Assembly: GCA_031841125.1 (NCBI GenBank)
Contig: JAJSSI010000084.1
Span: 1 to 64,000, forward strand
DNA length: 64,000 nt
Reading direction: 5' to 3'
Source: Acanthococcus lagerstroemiae
Taxonomy: Eukaryota > Arthropoda > Insecta > Hemiptera > Eriococcidae
Position numbers and translations under genes: made by a program. The notes under the pieces were generated by a model. The model was not told the origin of the DNA. It ran no database searches and saw only the letters and a program-made list of their open reading frames with translations. Numbering within the stretch: position 1 is the first letter of the stretch; each line of letters begins with the position of its first letter. Below, one piece after another: positions 19,763-32,700 of the stretch.

Positions 19763-22700
19763 ACGCTCCGCTGTCGAGATACACTCGAAAACGTGGTCAA
19801 AATATTTTTCTGTCAGCGCCTTCAACGCGTTGAATATGCCACACATCGCACGCCAATTGACGTTTTCCAAATCTCTATTTCTCTGGGGCGAACCAACAAT
19901 TTGCTAATAATTTTGGAATGGAGATAGCTAGAGCAGTGCGGTTTGAAATTTTGGATACAGGAGATAATTTTGAATAAGACGTACTTTTCAGTTTTGCTCA
20001 AGCAGCCTCCAATCAAAAGATTTTGGCCTTTTATCAGTTCGCCCCAGGAAATTCGCAACATTGAAAACGCATATTGGTGCGAATTGTATTGCAGATCCGA
20101 CGAGTTTAAGGCGTTTCTACATTTTTCAGAAATTCGCCAAATTACCAAGATGCACTCGAAAATGTGGTCAAAAAATCACTTTAGGTAAATTTTGGTAACA
20201 GATTCGAGTTCGCTTCGAAAAATTGAGTAATCTGACCCAGCGCCGACGCCGAAGCTCTCCGAAAATTTTTTCGCCCAAAAAAACGCATGATGTATAGTAT
20301 GGAGAAATTTTCAAAATTTTCAAAAATAAAAAATTTTGATTTGAAGACTGTTTAATACTCAGTTTTTCAGGCGGGGACGCTCCGCTGTCGAGATACACTC
20401 GAAAACGTGGTCAAAATATTTTTCTGTCAGCGCCTTCAACGCGTTGAATATGCCACACATCGCACGCCAATTGACGTTTTCCAAATCTCTATTTCTCTGG
20501 GGCGAACCAACAATTTGCTAATAATTTTGGAATGGAGATAGCTAGAGCAGTGCGGTTTGAAATTTTGGATACAGGAGATAATTTTGAATAAGACGTACTT
20601 TTCAGTTTTGCTCAAGCAGCCTCCAATCAAAAGATTTTGGCCTTTTATCAGTTCGCCCCAGGAAATTCGCAACATTGAAAACGCATATTGGTGCGAATTG
20701 TATTGCAGATCCGACGAGTTTAAGGCGTTTCTACATTTTTCAGAAATTCGCCAAATTACCAAGATGCACTCGAAAATGTGGTCAAAAAATCACTTTAGGT
20801 AAATTTTGGTAACAGATTCGAGTTCGCTTCGAAAAATTGAGTAATCTGACCCAGCGCCGACGCCGAAGCTCTCCGAAAATTTTTTCGCCCAAAAAAACGC
20901 ATGATGTATAGTATGGAGAAATTTTCAAAATTTTCAAAAATAAAAAATTTTGATTTGAAGACTGTTTAATACTCAGTTTTTCAGGCGGGGACGCTCCGCT
21001 GTCGAGATACACTCGAAAACGTGGTCAAAATATTTTTCTGTCAGCGCCTTCAACGCGTTGAATATGCCACACATCGCACGCCAATTGACGTTTTCCAAAT
21101 CTCTATTTCTCTGGGGCGAACCAACAATTTGCTAATAATTTTGGAATGGAGATAGCTAGAGCAGTGCGGTTTGAAATTTTGGATACAGGAGATAATTTTG
21201 AATAAGACGTACTTTTCAGTTTTGCTCAAGCAGCCTCCAATCAAAAGATTTTGGCCTTTTATCAGTTCGCCCCAGGAAATTCGCAACATTGAAAACGCAT
21301 ATTGGTGCGAATTGTATTGCAGATCCGACGAGTTTAAGGCGTTTCTACATTTTTCAGAAATTCGCCAAATTACCAAGATGCACTCGAAAATGTGGTCAAA
21401 AAATCACTTTAGGTAAATTTTGGTAACAGATTCGAGTTCGCTTCGAAAAATTGAGTAATCTGACCCAGCGCCGACGCCGAAGCTCTCCGAAAATTTTTTC
21501 GCCCAAAAAAACGCATGATGTATAGTATGGAGAAATTTTCAAAAATAAAAAATTTTGATTTGAAGACTGTTTAATACTCAGTTTTTCACGCTGAGTCCGA
21601 ATTTGTTGTTCAAATTCGGCGGGGACGCTCCGCTGTCGAGATACACTCGAAAACGTGGTCAAAATATTTTTCTGTCAGCGCCTTCAACGCGTTGAATATG
21701 CCACACATCGCACGCCAATTGACGTTTTCCAAATCTCTATTTCTCTGGGGCGAACCAACAATTTGCTAATAATTTTGGAATGGAGATAGCTAGAGCAGTG
21801 CGGTTTGAAATTTTGGATACAGGAGATAATTTTGAATAAGACGTACTTTTCAGTTTTGCTCAAGCAGCCTCCAATCAAAAGATTTTGGCCTTTTATCAGT
21901 TCGCCCCAGGAAATTCGCAACATTGAAAACGCATATTGGTGCGAATTGTATTGCAGATCCGACGAGTTTAAGGCGTTTCTACATTTTTCAGAAATTCGCC
22001 AAATTACCAAGATGCACTCGAAAATGTGGTCAAAAAATCACTTTAGGTAAATTTTGGTAACAGATTCGAGTTCGCTTCGAAAAATTGAGTAATCTGACCC
22101 AGCGCCGACGCCGAAGCTCTCCGAAAATTTTTTCGCCCAAAAAAACGCATGATGTATAGTATGGAGAAATTTTCAAAAATAAAAAATTTTGATTTGAAGA
22201 CTGTTTAATACTCAGTTTTTCACGCTGAGTCCGAATTTGTTGTTCAAATTCGGCGGGGACGCTCCGCTGTCGAGATACACTCGAAAACGTGGTCAAAATA
22301 TTTTTCTGTCAGCGCCTTCAACGCGTTGAATATGCCACACATCGCACGCCAATTGACGTTTTCCAAATCTCTATTTCTCTGGGGCGAACCAACAATTTGC
22401 TAATAATTTTGGAATGGAGATAGCTAGAGCAGTGCGGTTTGAAATTTTGGATACAGGAGATAATTTTGAATAAGACGTACTTTTCAGTTTTGCTCAAGCA
22501 GCCTCCAATCAAAAGATTTTGGCCTTTTATCAGTTCGCCCCAGGAAATTCGCAACATTGAAAACGCATATTGGTGCGAATTGTATTGCAGATCCGACGAG
22601 TTTAAGGCGTTTCTACATTTTTCAGAAATTCGCCAAATTACCAAGATGCACTCGAAAATGTGGTCAAAAAATCACTTTAGGTAAATTTTGGTAACAGATT

Positions 22701-25700
22701 CGAGTTCGCTTCGAAAAATTGAGTAATCTGACCCAGCGCCGACGCCGAAGCTCTCCGAAAATTTTTTCGCCCAAAAAAACGCATGATGTATAGTATGGAG
22801 AAATTTTCAAAATTTTCAAAAATAAAAAATTTTGATTTGAAGACTGTTTAATACTCAGTTTTTTCAGGCGGGGACGCTCCGCTGTCGAGATACACTCGAA
22901 AACGTGGTCAAAATATTTTTCTGTCAGCGCCTTCAACGCGTTGAATATGCCACACATCGCACGCCAATTGACGTTTTCCAAATCTCTATTTCTCTGGGGC
23001 GAACCAACAATTTGCTAATAATTTTGGAATGGAGATAGCTAGAGCAGTGCGGTTTGAAATTTTGGATACAGGAGATAATTTTGAATAAGACGTACTTTTC
23101 AGTTTTGCTCAAGCAGCCTCCAATCAAAAGATTTTGGCCTTTTATCAGTTCGCCCCAGGAAATTCGCAACATTGAAAACGCATATTGGTGCGAATTGTAT
23201 TGCAGATCCGACGAGTTTAAGGCGTTTCTACATTTTTCAGAAATTCGCCAAATTACCAAGATGCACTCGAAAATGTGGTCAAAAAATCACTTTAGGTAAA
23301 TTTTGGTAACAGATTCGAGTTCGCTTCGAAAAATTGAGTAATCTGACCCAGCGCCGACGCCGAAGCTCTCCGAAAATTTTTTCGCCCAAAAAAACGCATG
23401 ATGTATAGTATGGAGAAATTTTCAAAATTTTCAAAAATAAAAAATTTTGATTTGAAGACTGTTTAATACTCAGTTTTTCAGGCGGGGACGCTCCGCTGTC
23501 GAGATACACTCGAAAACGTGGTCAAAATATTTTTCTGTCAGCGCCTTCAACGCGTTGAATATGCCACACATCGCACGCCAATTGACGTTTTCCAAATCTC
23601 TATTTCTCTGGGGCGAACCAACAATTTGCTAATAATTTTGGAATGGAGATAGCTAGAGCAGTGCGGTTTGAAATTTTGGATACAGGAGATAATTTTGAAT
23701 AAGACGTACTTTTCAGTTTTGCTCAAGCAGCCTCCAATCAAAAGATTTTGGCCTTTTATCAGTTCGCCCCAGGAAATTCGCAACATTGAAAACGCATATT
23801 GGTGCGAATTGTATTGCAGATCCGACGAGTTTAAGGCGTTTCTACATTTTTCAGAAATTCGCCAAATTACCAAGATGCACTCGAAAATGTGGTCAAAAAA
23901 TCACTTTAGGTAAATTTTGGTAACAGATTCGAGTTCGCTTCGAAAAATTGAGTAATCTGACCCAGCGCCGACGCCGAAGCTCTCCGAAAATTTTTTCGCC
24001 CAAAAAAACGCATGATGTATAGTATGGAGAAATTTTCAAAATTTTCAAAAATAAAAAATTTTGATTTGAAGACTGTTTAATACTCAGTTTTTCAGGCGGG
24101 GACGCTCCGCTGTCGAGATACACTCGAAAACGTGGTCAAAATATTTTTCTGTCAGCGCCTTCAACGCGTTGAATATGCCACACATCGCACGCCAATTGAC
24201 GTTTTCCAAATCTCTATTTCTCTGGGGCGAACCAACAATTTGCTAATAATTTTGGAATGGAGATAGCTAGAGCAGTGCGGTTTGAAATTTTGGATACAGG
24301 AGATAATTTTGAATAAGACGTACTTTTCAGTTTTGCTCAAGCAGCCTCCAATCAAAAGATTTTGGCCTTTTATCAGTTCGCCCCAGGAAATTCGCAACAT
24401 TGAAAACGCATATTGGTGCGAATTGTATTGCAGATCCGACGAGTTTAAGGCGTTTCTACATTTTTCAGAAATTCGCCAAATTACCAAGATGCACTCGAAA
24501 ATGTGGTCAAAAAATCACTTTAGGTAAATTTTGGTAACAGATTCGAGTTCGCTTCGAAAAATTGAGTAATCTGACCCAGCGCCGACGCCGAAGCTCTCCG
24601 AAAATTTTTTCGCCCAAAAAAACGCATGATGTATAGTATGGAGAAATTTTCAAAATTTTCAAAAATAAAAAATTTTGATTTGAAGACTGTTTAATACTCA
24701 GTTTTTCAGGCGGGGACGCTCCGCTGTCGAGATACACTCGAAAACGTGGTCAAAATATTTTTCTGTCAGCGCCTTCAACGCGTTGAATATGCCACACATC
24801 GCACGCCAATTGACGTTTTCCAAATCTCTATTTCTCTGGGGCGAACCAACAATTTGCTAATAATTTTGGAATGGAGATAGCTAGAGCAGTGCGGTTTGAA
24901 ATTTTGGATACAGGAGATAATTTTGAATAAGACGTACTTTTCAGTTTTGCTCAAGCAGCCTCCAATCAAAAGATTTTGGCCTTTTATCAGTTCGCCCCAG
25001 GAAATTCGCAACATTGAAAACGCATATTGGTGCGAATTGTATTGCAGATCCGACGAGTTTAAGGCGTTTCTACATTTTTCAGAAATTCGCCAAATTACCA
25101 AGATGCACTCGAAAATGTGGTCAAAAAATCACTTTAGGTAAATTTTGGTAACAGATTCGAGTTCGCTTCGAAAAATTGAGTAATCTGACCCAGCGCCGAC
25201 GCCGAAGCTCTCCGAAAATTTTTTCGCCCAAAAAAACGCATGATGTATAGTATGGAGAAATTTTCAAAATTTTCAAAAATAAAAAATTTTGATTTGAAGA
25301 CTGTTTAATACTCAGTTTTTCAGGCGGGGACGCTCCGCTGTCGAGATACACTCGAAAACGTGGTCAAAATATTTTTCTGTCAGCGCCTTCAACGCGTTGA
25401 ATATGCCACACATCGCACGCCAATTGACGTTTTCCAAATCTCTATTTCTCTGGGGCGAACCAACAATTTGCTAATAATTTTGGAATGGAGATAGCTAGAG
25501 CAGTGCGGTTTGAAATTTTGGATACAGGAGATAATTTTGAATAAGACGTACTTTTCAGTTTTGCTCAAGCAGCCTCCAATCAAAAGATTTTGGCCTTTTA
25601 TCAGTTCGCCCCAGGAAATTCGCAACATTGAAAACGCATATTGGTGCGAATTGTATTGCAGATCCGACGAGTTTAAGGCGTTTCTACATTTTTCAGAAAT

Positions 25701-28700
25701 TCGCCAAATTACCAAGATGCACTCGAAAATGTGGTCAAAAAATCACTTTAGGTAAATTTTGGTAACAGATTCGAGTTCGCTTCGAAAAATTGAGTAATCT
25801 GACCCAGCGCCGACGCCGAAGCTCTCCGAAAATTTTTTCGCCCAAAAAAACGCATGATGTATAGTATGGAGAAATTTTCAAAATTTTCAAAAATAAAAAA
25901 TTTTGATTTGAAGACTGTTTAATACTCAGTTTTTCAGGCGGGGACGCTCCGCTGTCGAGATACACTCGAAAACGTGGTCAAAATATTTTTCTGTCAGCGC
26001 CTTCAACGCGTTGAATATGCCACACATCGCACGCCAATTGACGTTTTCCAAATCTCTATTTCTCTGGGGCGAACCAACAATTTGCTAATAATTTTGGAAT
26101 GGAGATAGCTAGAGCAGTGCGGTTTGAAATTTTGGATACAGGAGATAATTTTGAATAAGACGTACTTTTCAGTTTTGCTCAAGCAGCCTCCAATCAAAAG
26201 ATTTTGGCCTTTTATCAGTTCGCCCCAGGAAATTCGCAACATTGAAAACGCATATTGGTGCGAATTGTATTGCAGATCCGACGAGTTTAAGGCGTTTCTA
26301 CATTTTTCAGAAATTCGCCAAATTACCAAGATGCACTCGAAAATGTGGTCAAAAAATCACTTTAGGTAAATTTTGGTAACAGATTCGAGTTCGCTTCGAA
26401 AAATTGAGTAATCTGACCCAGCGCCGACGCCGAAGCTCTCCGAAAATTTTTTCGCCCAAAAAAACGCATGATGTATAGTATGGAGAAATTTTCAAAATTT
26501 TCAAAAATAAAAAATTTTGATTTGAAGACTGTTTAATACTCAGTTTTTCAGGCGGGGACGCTCCGCTGTCGAGATACACTCGAAAACGTGGTCAAAATAT
26601 TTTTCTGTCAGCGCCTTCAACGCGTTGAATATGCCACACATCGCACGCCAATTGACGTTTTCCAAATCTCTATTTCTCTGGGGCGAACCAACAATTTGCT
26701 AATAATTTTGGAATGGAGATAGCTAGAGCAGTGCGGTTTGAAATTTTGGATACAGGAGATAATTTTGAATAAGACGTACTTTTCAGTTTTGCTCAAGCAG
26801 CCTCCAATCAAAAGATTTTGGCCTTTTATCAGTTCGCCCCAGGAAATTCGCAACATTGAAAACGCATATTGGTGCGAATTGTATTGCAGATCCGACGAGT
26901 TTAAGGCGTTTCTACATTTTTCAGAAATTCGCCAAATTACCAAGATGCACTCGAAAATGTGGTCAAAAAATCACTTTAGGTAAATTTTGGTAACAGATTC
27001 GAGTTCGCTTCGAAAAATTGAGTAATCTGACCCAGCGCCGACGCCGAAGCTCTCCGAAAATTTTTTCGCCCAAAAAAACGCATGATGTATAGTATGGAGA
27101 AATTTTCAAAATTTTCAAAAATAAAAAATTTTGATTTGAAGACTGTTTAATACTCAGTTTTTCAGGCGGGGACGCTCCGCTGTCGAGATACACTCGAAAA
27201 CGTGGTCAAAATATTTTTCTGTCAGCGCCTTCAACGCGTTGAATATGCCACACATCGCACGCCAATTGACGTTTTCCAAATCTCTATTTCTCTGGGGCGA
27301 ACCAACAATTTGCTAATAATTTTGGAATGGAGATAGCTAGAGCAGTGCGGTTTGAAATTTTGGATACAGGAGATAATTTTGAATAAGACGTACTTTTCAG
27401 TTTTGCTCAAGCAGCCTCCAATCAAAAGATTTTGGCCTTTTATCAGTTCGCCCCAGGAAATTCGCAACATTGAAAACGCATATTGGTGCGAATTGTATTG
27501 CAGATCCGACGAGTTTAAGGCGTTTCTACATTTTTCAGAAATTCGCCAAATTACCAAGATGCACTCGAAAATGTGGTCAAAAAATCACTTTAGGTAAATT
27601 TTGGTAACAGATTCGAGTTCGCTTCGAAAAATTGAGTAATCTGACCCAGCGCCGACGCCGAAGCTCTCCGAAAATTTTTTCGCCCAAAAAAACGCATGAT
27701 GTATAGTATGGAGAAATTTTCAAAATTTTCAAAAATAAAAAATTTTGATTTGAAGACTGTTTAATACTCAGTTTTTCAGGCGGGGACGCTCCGCTGTCGA
27801 GATACACTCGAAAACGTGGTCAAAATATTTTTCTGTCAGCGCCTTCAACGCGTTGAATATGCCACACATCGCACGCCAATTGACGTTTTCCAAATCTCTA
27901 TTTCTCTGGGGCGAACCAACAATTTGCTAATAATTTTGGAATGGAGATAGCTAGAGCAGTGCGGTTTGAAATTTTGGATACAGGAGATAATTTTGAATAA
28001 GACGTACTTTTCAGTTTTGCTCAAGCAGCCTCCAATCAAAAGATTTTGGCCTTTTATCAGTTCGCCCCAGGAAATTCGCAACATTGAAAACGCATATTGG
28101 TGCGAATTGTATTGCAGATCCGACGAGTTTAAGGCGTTTCTACATTTTTCAGAAATTCGCCAAATTACCAAGATGCACTCGAAAATGTGGTCAAAAAATC
28201 ACTTTAGGTAAATTTTGGTAACAGATTCGAGTTCGCTTCGAAAAATTGAGTAATCTGACCCAGCGCCGACGCCGAAGCTCTCCGAAAATTTTTTCGCCCA
28301 AAAAAACGCATGATGTATAGTATGGAGAAATTTTCAAAATTTTCAAAAATAAAAAATTTTGATTTGAAGACTGTTTAATACTCAGTTTTTCAGGCGGGGA
28401 CGCTCCGCTGTCGAGATACACTCGAAAACGTGGTCAAAATATTTTTCTGTCAGCGCCTTCAACGCGTTGAATATGCCACACATCGCACGCCAATTGACGT
28501 TTTCCAAATCTCTATTTCTCTGGGGCGAACCAACAATTTGCTAATAATTTTGGAATGGAGATAGCTAGAGCAGTGCGGTTTGAAATTTTGGATACAGGAG
28601 ATAATTTTGAATAAGACGTACTTTTCAGTTTTGCTCAAGCAGCCTCCAATCAAAAGATTTTGGCCTTTTATCAGTTCGCCCCAGGAAATTCGCAACATTG

Positions 28701-29705
28701 AAAACGCATATTGGTGCGAATTGTATTGCAGATCCGACGAGTTTAAGGCGTTTCTACATTTTTCAGAAATTCGCCAAATTACCAAGATGCACTCGAAAAT
28801 GTGGTCAAAAAATCACTTTAGGTAAATTTTGGTAACAGATTCGAGTTCGCTTCGAAAAATTGAGTAATCTGACCCAGCGCCGACGCCGAAGCTCTCCGAA
28901 AATTTTTTCGCCCAAAAAAACGCATGATGTATAGTATGGAGAAATTTTCAAAAATAAAAAATTTTGATTTGAAGACTGTTTAATACTCAGTTTTTCACGC
29001 TGAGTCCGAATTTGTTGTTCAAATTCGGCGGGGACGCTCCGCTGTCGAGATACACTCGAAAACGTGGTCAAAATATTTTTCTGTCAGCGCCTTCAACGCG
29101 TTGAATATGCCACACATCGCACGCCAATTGACGTTTTCCAAATCTCTATTTCTCTGGGGCGAACCAACAATTTGCTAATAATTTTGGAATGGAGATAGCT
29201 AGAGCAGTGCGGTTTGAAATTTTGGATACAGGAGATAATTTTGAATAAGACGTACTTTTCAGTTTTGCTCAAGCAGCCTCCAATCAAAAGATTTTGGCCT
29301 TTTATCAGTTCGCCCCAGGAAATTCGCAACATTGAAAACGCATATTGGTGCGAATTGTATTGCAGATCCGACGAGTTTAAGGCGTTTCTACATTTTTCAG
29401 AAATTCGCCAAATTACCAAGATGCACTCGAAAATGTGGTCAAAAAATCACTTTAGGTAAATTTTGGTAACAGATTCGAGTTCGCTTCGAAAAATTGAGTA
29501 ATCTGACCCAGCGCCGACGCCGAAGCTCTCCGAAAATTTTTTCGCCCAAAAAAACGCATGATGTATAGTATGGAGAAATTTTCAAAATTTTCAAAAATAA
29601 AAAATTTTGATTTGAAGACTGTTTAATACTCAGTTTTTCAGGCGGGGACGCTCCGCTGTCGAGATACACTCGAAAACGTGGTCAAAATATTTTTCTGTCA
29701 GCGCC

Positions 29706-32700
29706 TTCAACGCGTTGAATATGCCACACATCGCACGCCAATTGACGTTTTCCAAATCTCTATTTCTCTGGGGCGAACCAACAATTTGCTAATAATTTTG
29801 GAATGGAGATAGCTAGAGCAGTGCGGTTTGAAATTTTGGATACAGGAGATAATTTTGAATAAGACGTACTTTTCAGTTTTGCTCAAGCAGCCTCCAATCA
29901 AAAGATTTTGGCCTTTTATCAGTTCGCCCCAGGAAATTCGCAACATTGAAAACGCATATTGGTGCGAATTGTATTGCAGATCCGACGAGTTTAAGGCGTT
30001 TCTACATTTTTCAGAAATTCGCCAAATTACCAAGATGCACTCGAAAATGTGGTCAAAAAATCACTTTAGGTAAATTTTGGTAACAGATTCGAGTTCGCTT
30101 CGAAAAATTGAGTAATCTGACCCAGCGCCGACGCCGAAGCTCTCCGAAAATTTTTTCGCCCAAAAAAACGCATGATGTATAGTATGGAGAAATTTTCAAA
30201 ATTTTCAAAAATAAAAAATTTTGATTTGAAGACTGTTTAATACTCAGTTTTTCACGCTGAGTCCGAATTTGTTGTTCAAATTCGGCGGGGACGCTCCGCT
30301 GTCGAGATACACTCGAAAACGTGGTCAAAATATTTTTCTGTCAGCGCCTTCAACGCGTTGAATATGCCACACATCGCACGCCAATTGACGTTTTCCAAAT
30401 CTCTATTTCTCTGGGGCGAACCAACAATTTGCTAATAATTTTGGAATGGAGATAGCTAGAGCAGTGCGGTTTGAAATTTTGGATACAGGAGATAATTTTG
30501 AATAAGACGTACTTTTCAGTTTTGCTCAAGCAGCCTCCAATCAAAAGATTTTGGCCTTTTATCAGTTCGCCCCAGGAAATTCGCAACATTGAAAACGCAT
30601 ATTGGTGCGAATTGTATTGCAGATCCGACGAGTTTAAGGCGTTTCTACATTTTTCAGAAATTCGCCAAATTACCAAGATGCACTCGAAAATGTGGTCAAA
30701 AAATCACTTTAGGTAAATTTTGGTAACAGATTCGAGTTCGCTTCGAAAAATTGAGTAATCTGACCCAGCGCCGACGCCGAAGCTCTCCGAAAATTTTTTC
30801 GCCCAAAAAAACGCATGATGTATAGTATGGAGAAATTTTCAAAATTTTCAAAAATAAAAAATTTTGATTTGAAGACTGTTTAATACTCAGTTTTTCACGC
30901 TGAGTCCGAATTTGTTGTTCAAATTCGGCGGGGACGCTCCGCTGTCGAGATACACTCGAAAACGTGGTCAAAATATTTTTCTGTCAGCGCCTTCAACGCG
31001 TTGAATATGCCACACATCGCACGCCAATTGACGTTTTCCAAATCTCTATTTCTCTGGGGCGAACCAACAATTTGCTAATAATTTTGGAATGGAGATAGCT
31101 AGAGCAGTGCGGTTTGAAATTTTGGATACAGGAGATAATTTTGAATAAGACGTACTTTTCAGTTTTGCTCAAGCAGCCTCCAATCAAAAGATTTTGGCCT
31201 TTTATCAGTTCGCCCCAGGAAATTCGCAACATTGAAAACGCATATTGGTGCGAATTGTATTGCAGATCCGACGAGTTTAAGGCGTTTCTACATTTTTCAG
31301 AAATTCGCCAAATTACCAAGATGCACTCGAAAATGTGGTCAAAAAATCACTTTAGGTAAATTTTGGTAACAGATTCGAGTTCGCTTCGAAAAATTGAGTA
31401 ATCTGACCCAGCGCCGACGCCGAAGCTCTCCGAAAATTTTTTCGCCCAAAAAAAAATGAATGAAAAAGAATAGTATGGAGAAATTTTCAAAATTTTCAAA
31501 AATAAAAAATTTTGATTTGAAGACTGTTTAATACTCAGTTTTTCACGCTGAGTCCGAATTTGTTGTTCAAATTCGGCGGGGACGCTCCGCTGTCGAGATA
31601 CACTCGAAAACGTGGTCAAAATATTTTTCTGTCAGCGCCTTCAACGCGTTGAATATGCCACACATCGCACGCCAATTGACGTTTTCCAAATCTCTATTTC
31701 TCTGGGGCGAACCAACAATTTGCTAATAATTTTGGAATGGAGATAGCTAGAGCAGTGCGGTTTGAAATTTTGGATACAGGAGATAATTTTGAATAAGACG
31801 TACTTTTCAGTTTTGCTCAAGCAGCCTCCAATCAAAAGATTTTGGCCTTTTATCAGTTCGCCCCAGGAAATTCGCAACATTGAAAACGCATATTGGTGCG
31901 AATTGTATTGCAGATCCGACGAGTTTAAGGCGTTTCTACATTTTTCAGAAATTCGCCAAATTACCAAGATGCACTCGAAAATGTGGTCAAAAAATCACTT
32001 TAGGTAAATTTTGGTAACAGATTCGAGTTCGCTTCGAAAAATTGAGTAATCTGACCCAGCGCCGACGCCGAAGCTCTCCGAAAATTTTTTCGCCCAAAAA
32101 AACGCATGATGTATAGTATGGAGAAATTTTCAAAATTTTCAAAAATAAAAAATTTTGATTTGAAGACTGTTTAATACTCAGTTTTTCACGCTGAGTCCGA
32201 ATTTGTTGTTCAAATTCGGCGGGGACGCTCCGCTGTCGAGATACACTCGAAAACGTGGTCAAAATATTTTTCTGTCAGCGCCTTCAACGCGTTGAATATG
32301 CCACACATCGCACGCCAATTGACGTTTTCCAAATCTCTATTTCTCTGGGGCGAACCAACAATTTGCTAATAATTTTGGAATGGAGATAGCTAGAGCAGTG
32401 CGGTTTGAAATTTTGGATACAGGAGATAATTTTGAATAAGACGTACTTTTCAGTTTTGCTCAAGCAGCCTCCAATCAAAAGATTTTGGCCTTTTATCAGT
32501 TCGCCCCAGGAAATTCGCAACATTGAAAACGCATATTGGTGCGAATTGTATTGCAGATCCGACGAGTTTAAGGCGTTTCTACATTTTTCAGAAATTCGCC
32601 AAATTACCAAGATGCACTCGAAAATGTGGTCAAAAAATCACTTTAGGTAAATTTTGGTAACAGATTCGAGTTCGCTTCGAAAAATTGAGTAATCTGACCC

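Larger units (their letters stand above)
5499..29705 (+). repeat. Array zone I: units 1-39, classes A and B only
   Basis: Order by length: A A B B | A B A A A B B B | A B A A A B B B | B B B B B A A B B B B B B B B B B A B (13 A, 26 B). Unit starts: 5499, 6133, 6767, 7381, 7995, 8629, 9243, 9877, 10511, 11145, 11759, 12373, 12987, 13621, 14235, 14869, 15503, 16137, 16751, 17365, 17980, 18594, 19208, 19821, 20435, 21049, 21683, 22317, 22932, 23546, 24160, 24774, 25388, 26002, 26616, 27230, 27844, 28458, 29092. Units at 17365 and 22317 are 615 bp (one extra T). The unit at 19208 is 613 bp (one base shorter at the deletion junction). No 643-bp unit occurs in this zone. Confidence 0.92.
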
